A stretch of DNA of 64,000 nt from the NCBI RefSeq assembly GCF_039543185.1, contig NZ_BAABJG010000006.1:248001-312000 (forward strand), read 5' to 3'. Under the pieces are notes generated by a model that saw nothing but the letters and a program-made list of their open reading frames with translations, was not told where the DNA came from and searched no databases. This document shows positions 22,435 to 31,328 of the stretch, piece after piece (within the stretch, counting starts at the first letter, position 1; each line of letters opens with the position of its first letter). This stretch comes from Paenibacillus_S vulneris (GTDB lineage Bacteria; Bacillota; Bacilli; Paenibacillales; NBRC-103111). A program made the translations under genes and the position numbers.

Positions 22435-24375
22435 TTAATCGATTTGCTTCGTACGAATCGCTTCACTGATTAATGCAGTCGCGCTATCCAGGCTCTGAAC
22501 GCCCAAATCGCCTGCGCCGCGCTTACGTACGGAGACGCTGTTATTGTTCATCTCGTTCTCGCCGACAACGAGCATGTAAGGAATTTTCTCAAGCTGCGCT
22601 TCACGAATTTTGTAACCCAACTTCTCATTGCGAAGGTCGGATTCAACACGAATACCAGCCAGCTGGAGCTTTTCTTCCACTTCTTTGGCGTAGCCCTCGA
22701 ATGCGGTAGAAACCGGAATGACCTTCGCTTGTACCGGAGACAACCAGGTTGGCAGATTGCCCGCAAAGTTTTCAAGCAGGAAGGCTGTCATCCGCTCCAT
22801 AGTGGAAATAATACCGCGGTGAATAACGACCGGACGATGCTTTTGACCGTCTTCGCCGACGTATTCCAATTGGAAGCGCTCAGGCAGCAGGAAGTCCAGC
22901 TGTGCAGTGGACAGCGTTTCTTCTTTCTTCAGAGCCGTCTTGATCTGAACATCCAGCTTAGGGCCGTAGAATGCGGCTTCGCCTTCCGCTTCGTAGAACG
23001 GCAGGCCCAGCTCCTCTACAACCTCGCGAAGCATGCGTTGAGACATTTCCCACATGTTATCGTCCGGGAAATACTTCTCCGTATCCGCAGGATCACGGTA
23101 GGACAAGCGGAAGCGGTAGTCCTTGATGCCGAAATCCTCATACACTTGGCGAATCAGGTTCACCACGCGGGCAAATTCTTCCTTGATTTGGTCCGGACGG
23201 CAGAAGATATGCGCATCATTCAAAGTCATCGCCCGTACACGGTGCAAGCCTGTCAAAGCTCCGGACATTTCATAACGGTGCATCGTTCCAAGCTCGGCAA
23301 CGCGGATCGGCAGATCGCGATAGCTGCGCATGTCGCTCTTGTAGACCATCATATGATGCGGACAGTTCATCGGACGAAGAACCAGCTCTTCATTGTCCAT
23401 GATCATTTTAGGGAACATGTCTTCCTGATAGTGCTCCCAGTGTCCGGACGTTTTGTACAGCTCCACATTGGCCAGAACCGGCGTGTACACATGTTGATAG
23501 CCCAAACGCTCCTCCAAATCAACGATATAACGCTCCATCGTACGGCGTACTTTAGCGCCATGTGGAAGCCACAGCGGCAAGCCTTGTCCTACTTCACGGG
23601 AGAAGGTGAACATTTGAAGCTCTTTACCCAGCTTGCGGTGATCGCGTTTTTTGGCTTCTTCCAGCAAGTGAAGATGCTCGTCCAATTCGGCTTTTTTAGG
23701 GAATGCAGTACCGTAAATGCGCTGAAGCATTTTGTTTTTGGAATCTCCGCGCCAGTAAGCACCAGCTACACTCAACAATTTGAACGCTTTAATACGTCCG
23801 GTAGACGGCAAGTGCGGTCCGCGGCACAAATCGAAAAATTCGCCTTGATCATAAATCGTCAGCACAGAATCTTCGGGCAAATCACGAATCAGTTCCAGTT
23901 TCAGCGGATCGCCAAGCTCTGTGAAGATGCGGATCGCTTCTTCTCTGCTGACGACTCTGCGGCGGATCGGCAGGTTCTCCTGAACGATTTTCTCCATTTC
24001 CTTCTCGATCTTCGCAAGATCCTCAGGAGTTACCGGTGTTTCCAGATCGATATCGTAGTAGAAGCCGTCCTCGATAACCGGTCCTATCCCAAGCTTCACC
24101 GCTTTTTCACCGTAAATGCGCTTAATCGCCTGAGCCATCAAGTGCGCCGTACTGTGACGGTATACTTCCAGCCCGGCCTCGCTATCCAGCGTTACGATCT
24201 CTAATGCCGCATCCTGCTCGATAGGCGTGTTCAAATCAACCGCTTTGCCGTTCAACTTGCCGACAACCGCATTTTTCTTCAGTCCGGAGCTGATAGAACC
24301 CGCTACTTCTTCAATCGTAGTGCCCTGTTCATATTCTCTTACCGCTCCATCCGGAAAAGTAACTTTTACTGCCAT
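22435..24375 (-). CDS. thrS: Threonyl-tRNA synthetase ThrS
   Basis: A 646-residue class II synthetase that charges tRNA-Thr. Domains in order: TGS (about 1-62), second additional editing domain (HSTAHLMAQAIKR near 75, SVAGAYWRGDSKNKMLQRIYG), class II catalytic core (motif 1 near RTMERYIVD, MNCPHHMMVYKS zinc and substrate block, motif 2 RYEMSGALTGLHRVRAMTLND, motif 3 near VVIHRGIISTMERM) and C-terminal anticodon-binding domain. The ATG at 24375 follows CAGGAGG. A T-box leader precedes it. ytxC lies directly upstream, as in Bacillus. Confidence 0.97.
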   Translation of the reverse strand: MAVKVTFPDGAVREYEQGTTIEEVAGSISSGLKKNAVVGKLNGKAVDLNTPIEQDAALEIVTLDSEAGLEVYRHSTAHLMAQAIKRIYGEKAVKLGIGPVIEDGFYYDIDLETPVTPEDLAKIEKEMEKIVQENLPIRRRVVSREEAIRIFTELGDPLKLELIRDLPEDSVLTIYDQGEFFDLCRGPHLPSTGRIKAFKLLSVAGAYWRGDSKNKMLQRIYGTAFPKKAELDEHLHLLEEAKKRDHRKLGKELQMFTFSREVGQGLPLWLPHGAKVRRTMERYIVDLEERLGYQHVYTPVLANVELYKTSGHWEHYQEDMFPKMIMDNEELVLRPMNCPHHMMVYKSDMRSYRDLPIRVAELGTMHRYEMSGALTGLHRVRAMTLNDAHIFCRPDQIKEEFARVVNLIRQVYEDFGIKDYRFRLSYRDPADTEKYFPDDNMWEMSQRMLREVVEELGLPFYEAEGEAAFYGPKLDVQIKTALKKEETLSTAQLDFLLPERFQLEYVGEDGQKHRPVVIHRGIISTMERMTAFLLENFAGNLPTWLSPVQAKVIPVSTAFEGYAKEVEEKLQLAGIRVESDLRNEKLGYKIREAQLEKIPYMLVVGENEMNNNSVSVRKRGAGDLGVQSLDSATALISEAIRTKQID

Positions 24376-24404
24376 TTTGTTCGACCTCCTGTAATAGTAA
24401 AGCT

Positions 24405-24665
24405 TGCAACAAAAAAAGCGCCTCATCCCAAAAGGGACGAGAGCGCTTGGTCTCGTGGTTCCACCCTAGTTCGATCCGCCCAAAGCTCCGCGAATCCTCA
24501 TAAGCATTCATTAACGGGAATGACCCGGAGATATATACTTAACGAGCATGCTTCCTGAAGCAAACTGTGTTCCATATCCCAGCTACAAAGGGGTAAATGA
24601 TTGTCGTTAACTGAAGGAGCTTACAGCCAGGTCTCCTCTCTCTGTACAGCACTTCAACCATTGTT
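24405..24665 (-). promoter_or_regulatory. T-box leader of thrS
   Basis: The minus strand carries the T-box signature AGGGTGGAACCACG (24454-24467) followed by a terminator hairpin (GCG...CTCGTCCC with GGGATGAGGCGC, 24418-24446) and seven T. Upstream, about 200 bases can fold into the stem I region. A GGAAC-ACA-G segment could present ACA as the threonine specifier; this assignment is tentative. The leader senses uncharged tRNA-Thr. Confidence 0.93.
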
Positions 24666-24681
24666 GTCTTTGATTGTTGCC

Positions 24682-25611
24682 TTACCCTTTATTATAGTCA
24701 GACGCTGCCGATCGGTCAAGATTGTGGCATAGTCTGCAGTATTCACAAAGCTGCACGCGATTTTCAAAGATTTGGGTAATCGTCTTGATCACCTGGACCT
24801 CCGGGTCTCTGGTGTGGATGCAGATTTGGCGCGGAGATACGGAAATCAAGGTACTGACTATGACATCTTCGAAATTGATGTCCTTCTCGATCATTTCCAC
24901 AGTGAAGGTGGCGTCGGTCTGGCTTGTGTCAATGAGCTCCATTCGGTCGTTCAGCAGAACGAACTCGTTTCCGCCCTTATGTATCAGGTGGGCCGTCGGA
25001 ATTTTTGCTTCCTGAATGTAAACGAAATATTTTAACAGGGAAATAAACTCTTGGTATTGCTGATCCATCAAAAACTCATCAATGGCATATTCAACCGCTT
25101 CACGAAGCTCATTCATATAGTCCTGCAACCGGAATTGAAGAAAGCCCTGAACATTCAAATCGGTATACTCCTGCAAAAACGCGCTGATGGCCTGTGCAAT
25201 CATCTGCTTGCGTCTCGAAACGGATTGCTCCAAGGCAGGCTCGAATGCTTCCTCACCTTCTTCAGGAAAAGGAGCAGGACGGCAATAGCCCATGATGGAT
25301 ACGATATCCTCTTCCCGCTTGTAATCAAAATCACGGACAATCATGGTTCGAATCAATCGTCCCTCTTCTTCCTGAACAATCCACTCCGCCAATACCTCAG
25401 CGACCTTCGAATACAGCGCATCGGTTCTTCTATCCAATTGAAAAAGGGGAAATATCCCTTCAGCCTGTACAAAAAAGGATGTTTGATCTTGATGCAGGCG
25501 GACGGCCACATGCTGCTTATATACGCTTCTGACAGCATCCTCCACAGCCGCATGAAGCTTACGAACGGAGGGCTCCGATGTTTTCGTCAAGGTTAAGGCA
25601 AACAGCTTCAT
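24682..25611 (-). CDS. ytxC: Sporulation-associated protein YtxC
   Basis: A 309-residue protein of the YtxC family, which is conserved in spore-formers and lies next to thrS in Bacillus; its biochemical role is unknown. Middle segments typical of the family include SRRKQMIAQAISAFLQEYTDLNVQGFLQFRLQDYMNELREAVEYAIDEFLMDQQYQEFISLLKYFV-type helices (about 140-210). A C-terminal CEYCRLCH pair of cysteines could bind metal. The ATG at 25611 (8 bases after AAGGAG) is preferred to a GTG three codons upstream. It precedes the T-box leader of thrS. Confidence 0.88.
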   Translation of the reverse strand: MKLFALTLTKTSEPSVRKLHAAVEDAVRSVYKQHVAVRLHQDQTSFFVQAEGIFPLFQLDRRTDALYSKVAEVLAEWIVQEEEGRLIRTMIVRDFDYKREEDIVSIMGYCRPAPFPEEGEEAFEPALEQSVSRRKQMIAQAISAFLQEYTDLNVQGFLQFRLQDYMNELREAVEYAIDEFLMDQQYQEFISLLKYFVYIQEAKIPTAHLIHKGGNEFVLLNDRMELIDTSQTDATFTVEMIEKDINFEDVIVSTLISVSPRQICIHTRDPEVQVIKTITQIFENRVQLCEYCRLCHNLDRSAASDYNKG

Positions 25612-25789
25612 CCCATTCACTCCTTCCTTCCCTTACTTCTCTTTTTTAAGTATATGGTCGGGGGAGGGCATATATACAAACAACAATTTCCCATGGGATA
25701 GAAGTGAAAAGAAGCATAAATCGCCTGAACCAAGGCTATCCGCAGTACCCATAAGCGAAATATCCCTGTAAAGTAAAGCCTTGGATATT

Positions 25790-25829
25790 GCAAAAAGCCC
25801 CCATAAAGACTAACGCTTTACAGGGGCTT
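25790..25829 (-). terminator. Terminator of mqnC
   Basis: AAGCCCC (25795-25801) pairs with GGGGCTT (25823-25829), with an inner ATAAAG/CTTTA part. On the minus strand TTTTTG follows. Confidence 0.82.
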
Positions 25830-25835
25830 AAACTA

Positions 25836-26972
25836 TTAATTCTGCATGACAAAGTCGTTGTCGACTTTCTCTTCTTCATTATCGAATACTCGCAGAATCT
25901 CGTAGCGCGTGTTGCGCTGAGCCGGGATTTTGCCCGCTTCGCGGATGATTTGCAGGGTCGAGCCGATATTGACTTTATGCGTCGTTCCTGCGGCGGAGAC
26001 GACGTTCTCCTCGATCATCGTGCTTCCGAAGTCGTTGCAGCCAAAATGAAGCGACTGCTTGCCGACCTCAGGACCCATCGTCACCCACGAGGATTGGAAG
26101 TTCGGGATGTTGTCGAGCATGATGCGGCTGATCGCCACGTTCTTCAAATAGTCCTCCGGCCCGAGCTTGTCGGCCTTCAAATTGGTGTTGTCAGGCTGGA
26201 ACGTCCAGGAGATAAACGCCAAAAATCCCGGAGAATTGTATTTGTTGGCGATACATTCGTCTTGTGCGTCACGAACACGAAGCAGGTGCAGCGCACGCTC
26301 TTCCATCGATTCACCGAAGCCGATAACCATGGTTGCCGTAGTGGACATTCCGATCTTGTGAGCGGTTTGCATGACGTCCATCCAATCGCGCCAGGAGCCT
26401 TTCAAACGGCTGATTTTGCGTCTTGTACGGTCATCCAGAATTTCGCCTCCGCCTCCAGGTAGCGAGTCCAGGCCGGCCATGTTCAGCTCTCTCATCACTT
26501 CTTCGAGCGTGAGCCCCCCGGATACTTCCTTCATCTTCATAATTTCGGCCGGTGAGAAGGAATGCATCGTAATGTCAAAGCGCTTCTTAATCTCGCGCAG
26601 CAGGTTCGTATAATAAGAGAACGGAAGGTTCGGGTTAGTTCCCCCCTGCATAAGAATCTCGGTTCCGTTCACATCAATGGTTTCCTGAATCTTTTGGAAA
26701 ATCGTCTCATCCGGAAGCACGTAGCCCTCCGCCGAGCCCGGCGCACGATAAAATGCGCAAAAACGGCAGTATACATCACAAATGTTCGTATAGTTAATAT
26801 TGCGGCCGATAACAAAGGTTGTAATCGGGTCCGGATGATGCCTCAGCATAATTTGATTAGCGACGTGGCCCATCTTTTCAATTTGATCCGATTCATATAA
26901 TTGAATGCAGTCTTCGAGACTGATTCGGTTTCCGGCCAGCGCACTGTCGAGGATGCGGTCGATCGAACTCAT
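25836..26972 (-). CDS. mqnC: Cyclic dehypoxanthinyl futalosine synthase MqnC
   Basis: A 378-residue radical SAM enzyme of the futalosine route to menaquinone. The cluster motif CDVYCRFC is near residue 65 and follows GRNINYTNIC. Other family segments are EILMQGGTNPNLPFSYY, HSFSPAEI, DSLPGGGGEIL, TTATMVIGFGESMEER and the C-terminal FGCNDFGSTMIEENVVSAAG. Its presence implies that menaquinone is made at least partly by the futalosine pathway rather than only by MenF/D/C/E/B. No other mqn gene is in the window. AGGAGTG precedes the ATG. Confidence 0.94.
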   Translation of the reverse strand: MSSIDRILDSALAGNRISLEDCIQLYESDQIEKMGHVANQIMLRHHPDPITTFVIGRNINYTNICDVYCRFCAFYRAPGSAEGYVLPDETIFQKIQETIDVNGTEILMQGGTNPNLPFSYYTNLLREIKKRFDITMHSFSPAEIMKMKEVSGGLTLEEVMRELNMAGLDSLPGGGGEILDDRTRRKISRLKGSWRDWMDVMQTAHKIGMSTTATMVIGFGESMEERALHLLRVRDAQDECIANKYNSPGFLAFISWTFQPDNTNLKADKLGPEDYLKNVAISRIMLDNIPNFQSSWVTMGPEVGKQSLHFGCNDFGSTMIEENVVSAAGTTHKVNIGSTLQIIREAGKIPAQRNTRYEILRVFDNEEEKVDNDFVMQN

Positions 26973-27061
26973 CCGTGTTCACTCCTTTTTGCTAGCTATT
27001 GCAAAAATTATTTTGCATACGAAAAAACGTTACCATTATCGTACCACAAACGGGGAGCCTA

Positions 27062-27114
27062 GTCATTAAAAAAGAGACTGCCGGCCCGAGGCCAAGCCCC
27101 GTTCGGACAATCTC
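27062..27114 (-). terminator. Terminator of the EAL-domain gene
   Basis: A stem of about nine pairs including two G-U (27074-27082 with 27106-27114), followed on the minus strand by TTTTTT. Confidence 0.65.
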
Positions 27115-27132
27115 CTGACACACTTTTGGCAA

Positions 27133-28506
27133 TTATGCGGGCATCATGCCCGCCTGCCGGCTGCGCTTAACCTTGGCCTTGAGCAGATCACACCGCAGAA
27201 TGCGGTCCTGATCCGCCTCGAGCGGCTCCGGCTTTGCAAAATAGAAGCCCTGGCCCATCTGCACCTTCAAATCATACAGCATCTCGGCCTCTTCCGCGCG
27301 CTCCACGCCCTCGGCAATGACTTGACAGTTAATGTTCTCTGCAAAGTGAACCAGCGAGCGAAGCAGCGATTGCTTCACCGTCATTTGATCGATATTTTGA
27401 ATGACCGATTTGTCGATCTTAATAATATCGGGAATGAGCTCCATAATGGATTGCAGGCTGGAATAACCGGCACCGGCATCGTCTACCGCGAACCGGAAGC
27501 CAAGCGAACGGTATTTGCTCATCAGGGCGCCCATAAAATGGAAGTCCTTAATAGCATGACGCTCCGTAATCTCAAGAACGATCTGGGAAGGCGCTACCGT
27601 CGGGTAGTCATCAAGAAGCTTCATCAAATGCTGCAGCAATAACGGATGCGACAGCGTTACAGGCGTTACATTAATGAACACCTGCTCCTTGATGCTTCGT
27701 TTGGCCACCTCCTCGAACGCTTTTTTCATAACTAAAAACTCCATTTTGGACAGCACATCCGCCTGATAAGCATAATCAAACAGCTCGGCCGGGCTGTGAA
27801 AAGGAGTGTTTTGCGGACCCCGGGTCAATATCTCCCACCCGAAGATATCCCCGCTCGTTAAATTCATAATGGGCTGTGCCAATACGGCAATATTCTCCGT
27901 CTGAATGATATCGATCAGCTGCTGTCTGGATTGGGAGAAATGAACCGGCAGCTTCTTCATAGCTATAGATAACGCGTAACGATAGGCGAATTGAATCGCC
28001 GCTTCTATATTTTCTATATCAGGACCCATCATGTAGCAGCCGGCTGAACAGGTGAGAAGCCCCTCCTGCTTGGCAAAGCCCGCGCGCAAACGTGCTTGAA
28101 GCTCCGAGCACATCTCTTGCCCTTTTTGCTGCAGCTGATCATAAGAAACACCCGGCTGCTGTTTAACGAACAGGCCGATATCCTCTTGACCGAACCGCTT
28201 GATGCCGATAATGTCCTGATGCTTGAAAAAACGCGGCAGCATGTCCAGCATCATATGATTGATCTGCTGTTGCAGCTCCTGAATGCTTGAATACGGATAC
28301 GTTGAAAACAGCTGAGGAAAATCCTCCAAATGAAGCAGGATCAGATAGCAGCCTTTTCCTTTTGCACGCTGCTCTTTTGCCAATGCAGCCACCGGATCGC
28401 GCAAGGTAAAATCTGGAGGAAAATATTTTAGAGATCGGTTGGAGAAGGGTAAATAGCAGAGCATTTTGAAACGTTGTTTCCACTTATCGATAAAAAGCGA
28501 CGGCAT
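27133..28506 (-). CDS. EAL-domain cyclic-di-GMP phosphodiesterase with degenerate GGDEF domain
   Basis: A 457-residue soluble signalling protein. The N-terminal half (about 45-205) resembles a GGDEF fold, but the signature is degenerate (RFGQEDIGLF), so no cyclase activity is expected. The EAL domain (about 215-440) keeps the residues needed for catalysis: Glu in GWEILTRG, Asn in FINVTP, Glu in LEITERH, Asp-Asp in VDDAGAGYSS, Lys in IKIDKSVI and Glu in IAEGVE. It probably hydrolyses c-di-GMP and so affects motility or biofilm. The ATG at 28506 follows GAGGGGGA; the longer frame lacks support. Monocistronic. Confidence 0.88.
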   Translation of the reverse strand: MPSLFIDKWKQRFKMLCYLPFSNRSLKYFPPDFTLRDPVAALAKEQRAKGKGCYLILLHLEDFPQLFSTYPYSSIQELQQQINHMMLDMLPRFFKHQDIIGIKRFGQEDIGLFVKQQPGVSYDQLQQKGQEMCSELQARLRAGFAKQEGLLTCSAGCYMMGPDIENIEAAIQFAYRYALSIAMKKLPVHFSQSRQQLIDIIQTENIAVLAQPIMNLTSGDIFGWEILTRGPQNTPFHSPAELFDYAYQADVLSKMEFLVMKKAFEEVAKRSIKEQVFINVTPVTLSHPLLLQHLMKLLDDYPTVAPSQIVLEITERHAIKDFHFMGALMSKYRSLGFRFAVDDAGAGYSSLQSIMELIPDIIKIDKSVIQNIDQMTVKQSLLRSLVHFAENINCQVIAEGVERAEEAEMLYDLKVQMGQGFYFAKPEPLEADQDRILRCDLLKAKVKRSRQAGMMPA

Positions 28507-28675
28507 TTTCTTCCCCCTCTGCCTGCATGGACCTTTTTGAACCATCATAACATGAGACCCTGGTCATGAATAGACATAATGTCCTATAAAAAGGGAATTT
28601 CACCCAAAATAATACTTAAGAACTACCGCTGTCGAAACCTGCTGTCAAACCTTGAAAAGTTGCTGCCAGCATGCA

Positions 28676-28712
28676 AAAAGCCGATCCATGCGGAGCATGT
28701 ACCGGCTTTTAC
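28676..28712 (-). terminator. Terminator of metA-metI
   Basis: AAAAGCCG (28676-28683) pairs with CGGCTTTT (28703-28710), with an inner CATG/CATG part. Bidirectional in composition; TTTTTGC follows on the minus strand. Confidence 0.82.
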
Positions 28713-28739
28713 TATAACTATGGCAAATAGTATAAGAGC

Positions 28740-29921
28740 TTAAGCTCCCTCAATTTCCCCCTGGGCCAAATCAATGGCTCTCGATAAGTCCGCGATCAAA
28801 TCATCTACGTGCTCAATGCCTACCGAATAGCGAAGCAGACGGTCGTCTACGCCGACCTGACGGCGAATGTCTTCCGGGATATCCGCATGCGTCTGAACCG
28901 CAGGATACGTCATTAAAGATTCGACGCCGCCCAAGCTTTCAGCGAACGCGATGAGCTTAATGTGACGCAGAATCGGTTCGATATAGCAGGCATCCTTCAT
29001 TTTGAAGGAGAAAATGCCGGTGTTGCCGGAGGATTGCTTCTTCTGAATCTCGTAGCCCGGGTGGCTCTCCAAAGCAGGATAATAGACGGATTCCACTTGA
29101 GGATGATTCAGCAAAAACTCGGCGATCTTCGTTGCGTTATATTGATGACGCTCCATGCGGATCGCCAATGTCTTCATGCCGCGCATCAGCAGCCAGCTGT
29201 CCTGCGGATTCAGCACCGCACCGATGGAGTTATGCAGGAACGCCATTTGCTCGGACAGCTCCTTGCCTTTGGTTACGATCAGGCCTGCAAGCACGTCGTT
29301 ATGCCCACCCAAATATTTGGTCGCACTGTGTATGACGATATCGGCTCCAAGCTCGATCGGACGCTGGAAGAACGGCGTCAGCAGCGTATTGTCCACGATC
29401 GACAGGATGCCCTTTTTCTTGGCCCAGCTGCATACGAGCTCGAGATCGGTAATCATCATGAGCGGATTCGTAGGCGTTTCGATCAGCACGGCCTTCGTGT
29501 TGGAGCGATAATTCGACTCCAGTGCATCCAGATCATTCGTATCCACATAGGTAGCGGTGACGCCAAAACGGGACATGATCTTCTCCAGCAAACGGTAGGT
29601 CCCCCCATACAGATCCAGGGAAACGATCAAATGATCGCCTTGGCTGAACAAGGCAAAAATCGTTTGCAGCGCGGCCATACCGGAGCTGCAGGCGAATCCA
29701 GCGTCGCCGGACTCGAGCTCGGCAATCGCATCCTCAAGCACCTTGCGTGTCGGGCTTTTCGTACGCGCATAGTCAAAGCCTGTGCTTTGCCCCAGCTTCG
29801 GGTGACGGAAGGCAGTCGATTGGTAGATCGGGAAGCTGACCGCTCCCGTGACCGGCTCCTCCTGAGAACCGATTTGTGCTAATCGGCTCTCTATTTTTAA
29901 CGGGTTGTTCTGTTCGCTCAT
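28740..29921 (-). CDS. metI: Cystathionine gamma-synthase / O-acetylhomoserine (thiol)-lyase MetI
   Basis: A 393-residue PLP enzyme of the Cys/Met metabolism family. It joins O-acetylhomoserine with cysteine (or sulfide) on the way to methionine. Landmarks: YARTKSPTRKVLEDAIAELE, SSGMAALQTIFALF, SLDLYGGTYRLL, ETPTNPLM, VDNTLLTPFFQRP and the PLP lysine in HSATKYLGGHNDVLAG; the C-terminus has SLGGVESLMTYPA and RYSVGIEHVDDLI. It overlaps metA by four bases (ATGA), giving translational coupling. The operon is under a SAM-I riboswitch. Distinguishing synthase from direct sulfhydrylase is not possible from sequence alone. Confidence 0.92.
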   Translation of the reverse strand: MSEQNNPLKIESRLAQIGSQEEPVTGAVSFPIYQSTAFRHPKLGQSTGFDYARTKSPTRKVLEDAIAELESGDAGFACSSGMAALQTIFALFSQGDHLIVSLDLYGGTYRLLEKIMSRFGVTATYVDTNDLDALESNYRSNTKAVLIETPTNPLMMITDLELVCSWAKKKGILSIVDNTLLTPFFQRPIELGADIVIHSATKYLGGHNDVLAGLIVTKGKELSEQMAFLHNSIGAVLNPQDSWLLMRGMKTLAIRMERHQYNATKIAEFLLNHPQVESVYYPALESHPGYEIQKKQSSGNTGIFSFKMKDACYIEPILRHIKLIAFAESLGGVESLMTYPAVQTHADIPEDIRRQVGVDDRLLRYSVGIEHVDDLIADLSRAIDLAQGEIEGA

Positions 29922-30844
29922 ATACTGTACTCCTCCTTGTGCAGATCAAACGGCGTCTCTTGATATACATAATAGTTCAACCAATTGGAAAACAACAGGT
30001 TCGCATGCGCTCTCCACGATACGAGCGGCGGTTTGGACGGATCGTCATTCGGGTAATAATTTTTCGGAACGGCGACCTCCATGCCCTTGTTCACGTCGCG
30101 GTCGTACTCGTATTTCAGTGTACACGCATCGTATTCCGAATGTCCGGTTACGAAGATTTGCCTGCCATCCTTCGTTCCGACGATGTATACGCCTGCCTCC
30201 GGAGATTCGGACCAAATTTCAAGCTCCGGATGTTTCTCAATATCTTCCTTGCGCACTTCGGTATGGCGGGATTGAGGCACGAAGAACAATTCATCAAAGC
30301 CGCGAAGCAGCTTCACGTTCTGGGCACTTACAATATGCGTGAACACACCGAACATTTTTTGCTCCAACGGATATTTAGGAACGCTGAAGTGGTGGTACAG
30401 GCCAGCCTGAGCCGCCCAGCATATGTGCAAGGTAGACGTGACATGATCACGGCTCCAATCCATGATTTGCTTCAGCTCTTCCCAATAGTTCACATCCTCA
30501 AAATCCAGCTGCTCTACCGGCGCTCCTGTAATGATGAGCCCGTCGAATCTTTCGTTGCGCACATCATCAAAGGTTTTATAAAACTGCTCCAGATGCTCGG
30601 CGGATGTATTCTTGGACGTATGAGACTTGGGATGCAGCAGCACGAACTCCACCTGCAGTGGGGTATTGCCGATCAGACGCAAAATTTGAGTCTCCGTCGT
30701 TTCTTTGGTAGGCATCAAATTTAATATGGCAATTCGCAACGGACGAATATCCTGGTGGAAAGCCACCGTTTCATCCATGACGAAAATGTTCTCGTTCAAC
30801 AAAATTTCTTTTGCGGGTAAATGATCGGGAATTTTAATAGGCAT
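29918..30844 (-). CDS. metA: Homoserine O-acetyltransferase MetA
   Basis: A 308-residue MetA-family acyltransferase that activates homoserine. The active-site Cys is in LHICWAAQAGLYHHF, with His and Glu in VTGHSEYD. In the acyl-CoA selectivity loop (GAPVEQLDFEDVNYWEEL) a Glu replaces the Gly found in succinyl-specific E. coli MetA, which is the known signature of acetyl-CoA use. This fits the downstream MetI, which takes O-acetylhomoserine. GGAGTG precedes the ATG. First gene of the S-box operon. Confidence 0.93.
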   Translation of the reverse strand: MPIKIPDHLPAKEILLNENIFVMDETVAFHQDIRPLRIAILNLMPTKETTETQILRLIGNTPLQVEFVLLHPKSHTSKNTSAEHLEQFYKTFDDVRNERFDGLIITGAPVEQLDFEDVNYWEELKQIMDWSRDHVTSTLHICWAAQAGLYHHFSVPKYPLEQKMFGVFTHIVSAQNVKLLRGFDELFFVPQSRHTEVRKEDIEKHPELEIWSESPEAGVYIVGTKDGRQIFVTGHSEYDACTLKYEYDRDVNKGMEVAVPKNYYPNDDPSKPPLVSWRAHANLLFSNWLNYYVYQETPFDLHKEEYSI

Positions 30845-30916
30845 AGGTCAATCACTCCTTTTTGATAGGTGTTACATTCGTTTAAGCTTGGAAACTCCTG
30901 CAAAAAGGCACTAAAA

Positions 30917-30949
30917 AAAGGCCTTTTTCGCGCGCACGAGAAAGGCCTT
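30917..30949 (-). terminator. Expression-platform terminator of the metA riboswitch
   Basis: AAGGCC and GGCCTT arms (30917-30949) form a strong hairpin followed on the minus strand by seven T. It ends about 70 bases before the metA start. Confidence 0.85.
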
Positions 30950-30952
30950 GTT

Positions 30953-31115
30953 CATTCAACAATGTCCTCTCTCATCTCTCAGAAGCTTATCGCTTCCGCA
31001 AGATTTAGCACCGTGCATACCTCCATTCGCGCCGAATAAGCGTGAATGCCGAAAGGTCTGTCGGTTGCCGGGTATCATCGGGCTAGTCCCTCCACCTGCT
31101 CTTGATAAGAGTTGC
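30953..31115 (-). promoter_or_regulatory. SAM-I riboswitch (S-box) upstream of metA
   Basis: The minus strand shows the canonical S-box core: CTCTTATCAAGAG (31099-31111), then GGTGGAGGGACTAGCCC, GATGATACCCGGCAACC and a 3' closing segment GAGAGATGAGAGAG. A terminator hairpin follows. It turns off metA-metI when S-adenosylmethionine is abundant. Confidence 0.96.
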
Positions 31116-31293
31116 AACTTGATTTATGAAGTTGTTTATAGTCCTACTGTATACGAAAACGACGGCAACGTCAAGAAGGGAAAAATAATAACGTTTCGTA
31201 AAGCGGCCGGTTTCTATTATGCCGACACCATTGCCGTGGAATCGCATAATGTAACATAGACCTGAAAAACGATGAAAATCGTTCAATTTCACC

Positions 31294-31322
31294 TTGATGC
31301 ATAACGAATGAACAGTTATACT
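31294..31322 (+). promoter_or_regulatory. Promoter of the corA leader
   Basis: TTGATG (31294-31299) and TATACT (31317-31322) with a 17-base spacer. The predicted start near 31329 leaves a leader of about 330 bases before corA. Confidence 0.65.
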
Positions 31323-31328
31323 AGACAA

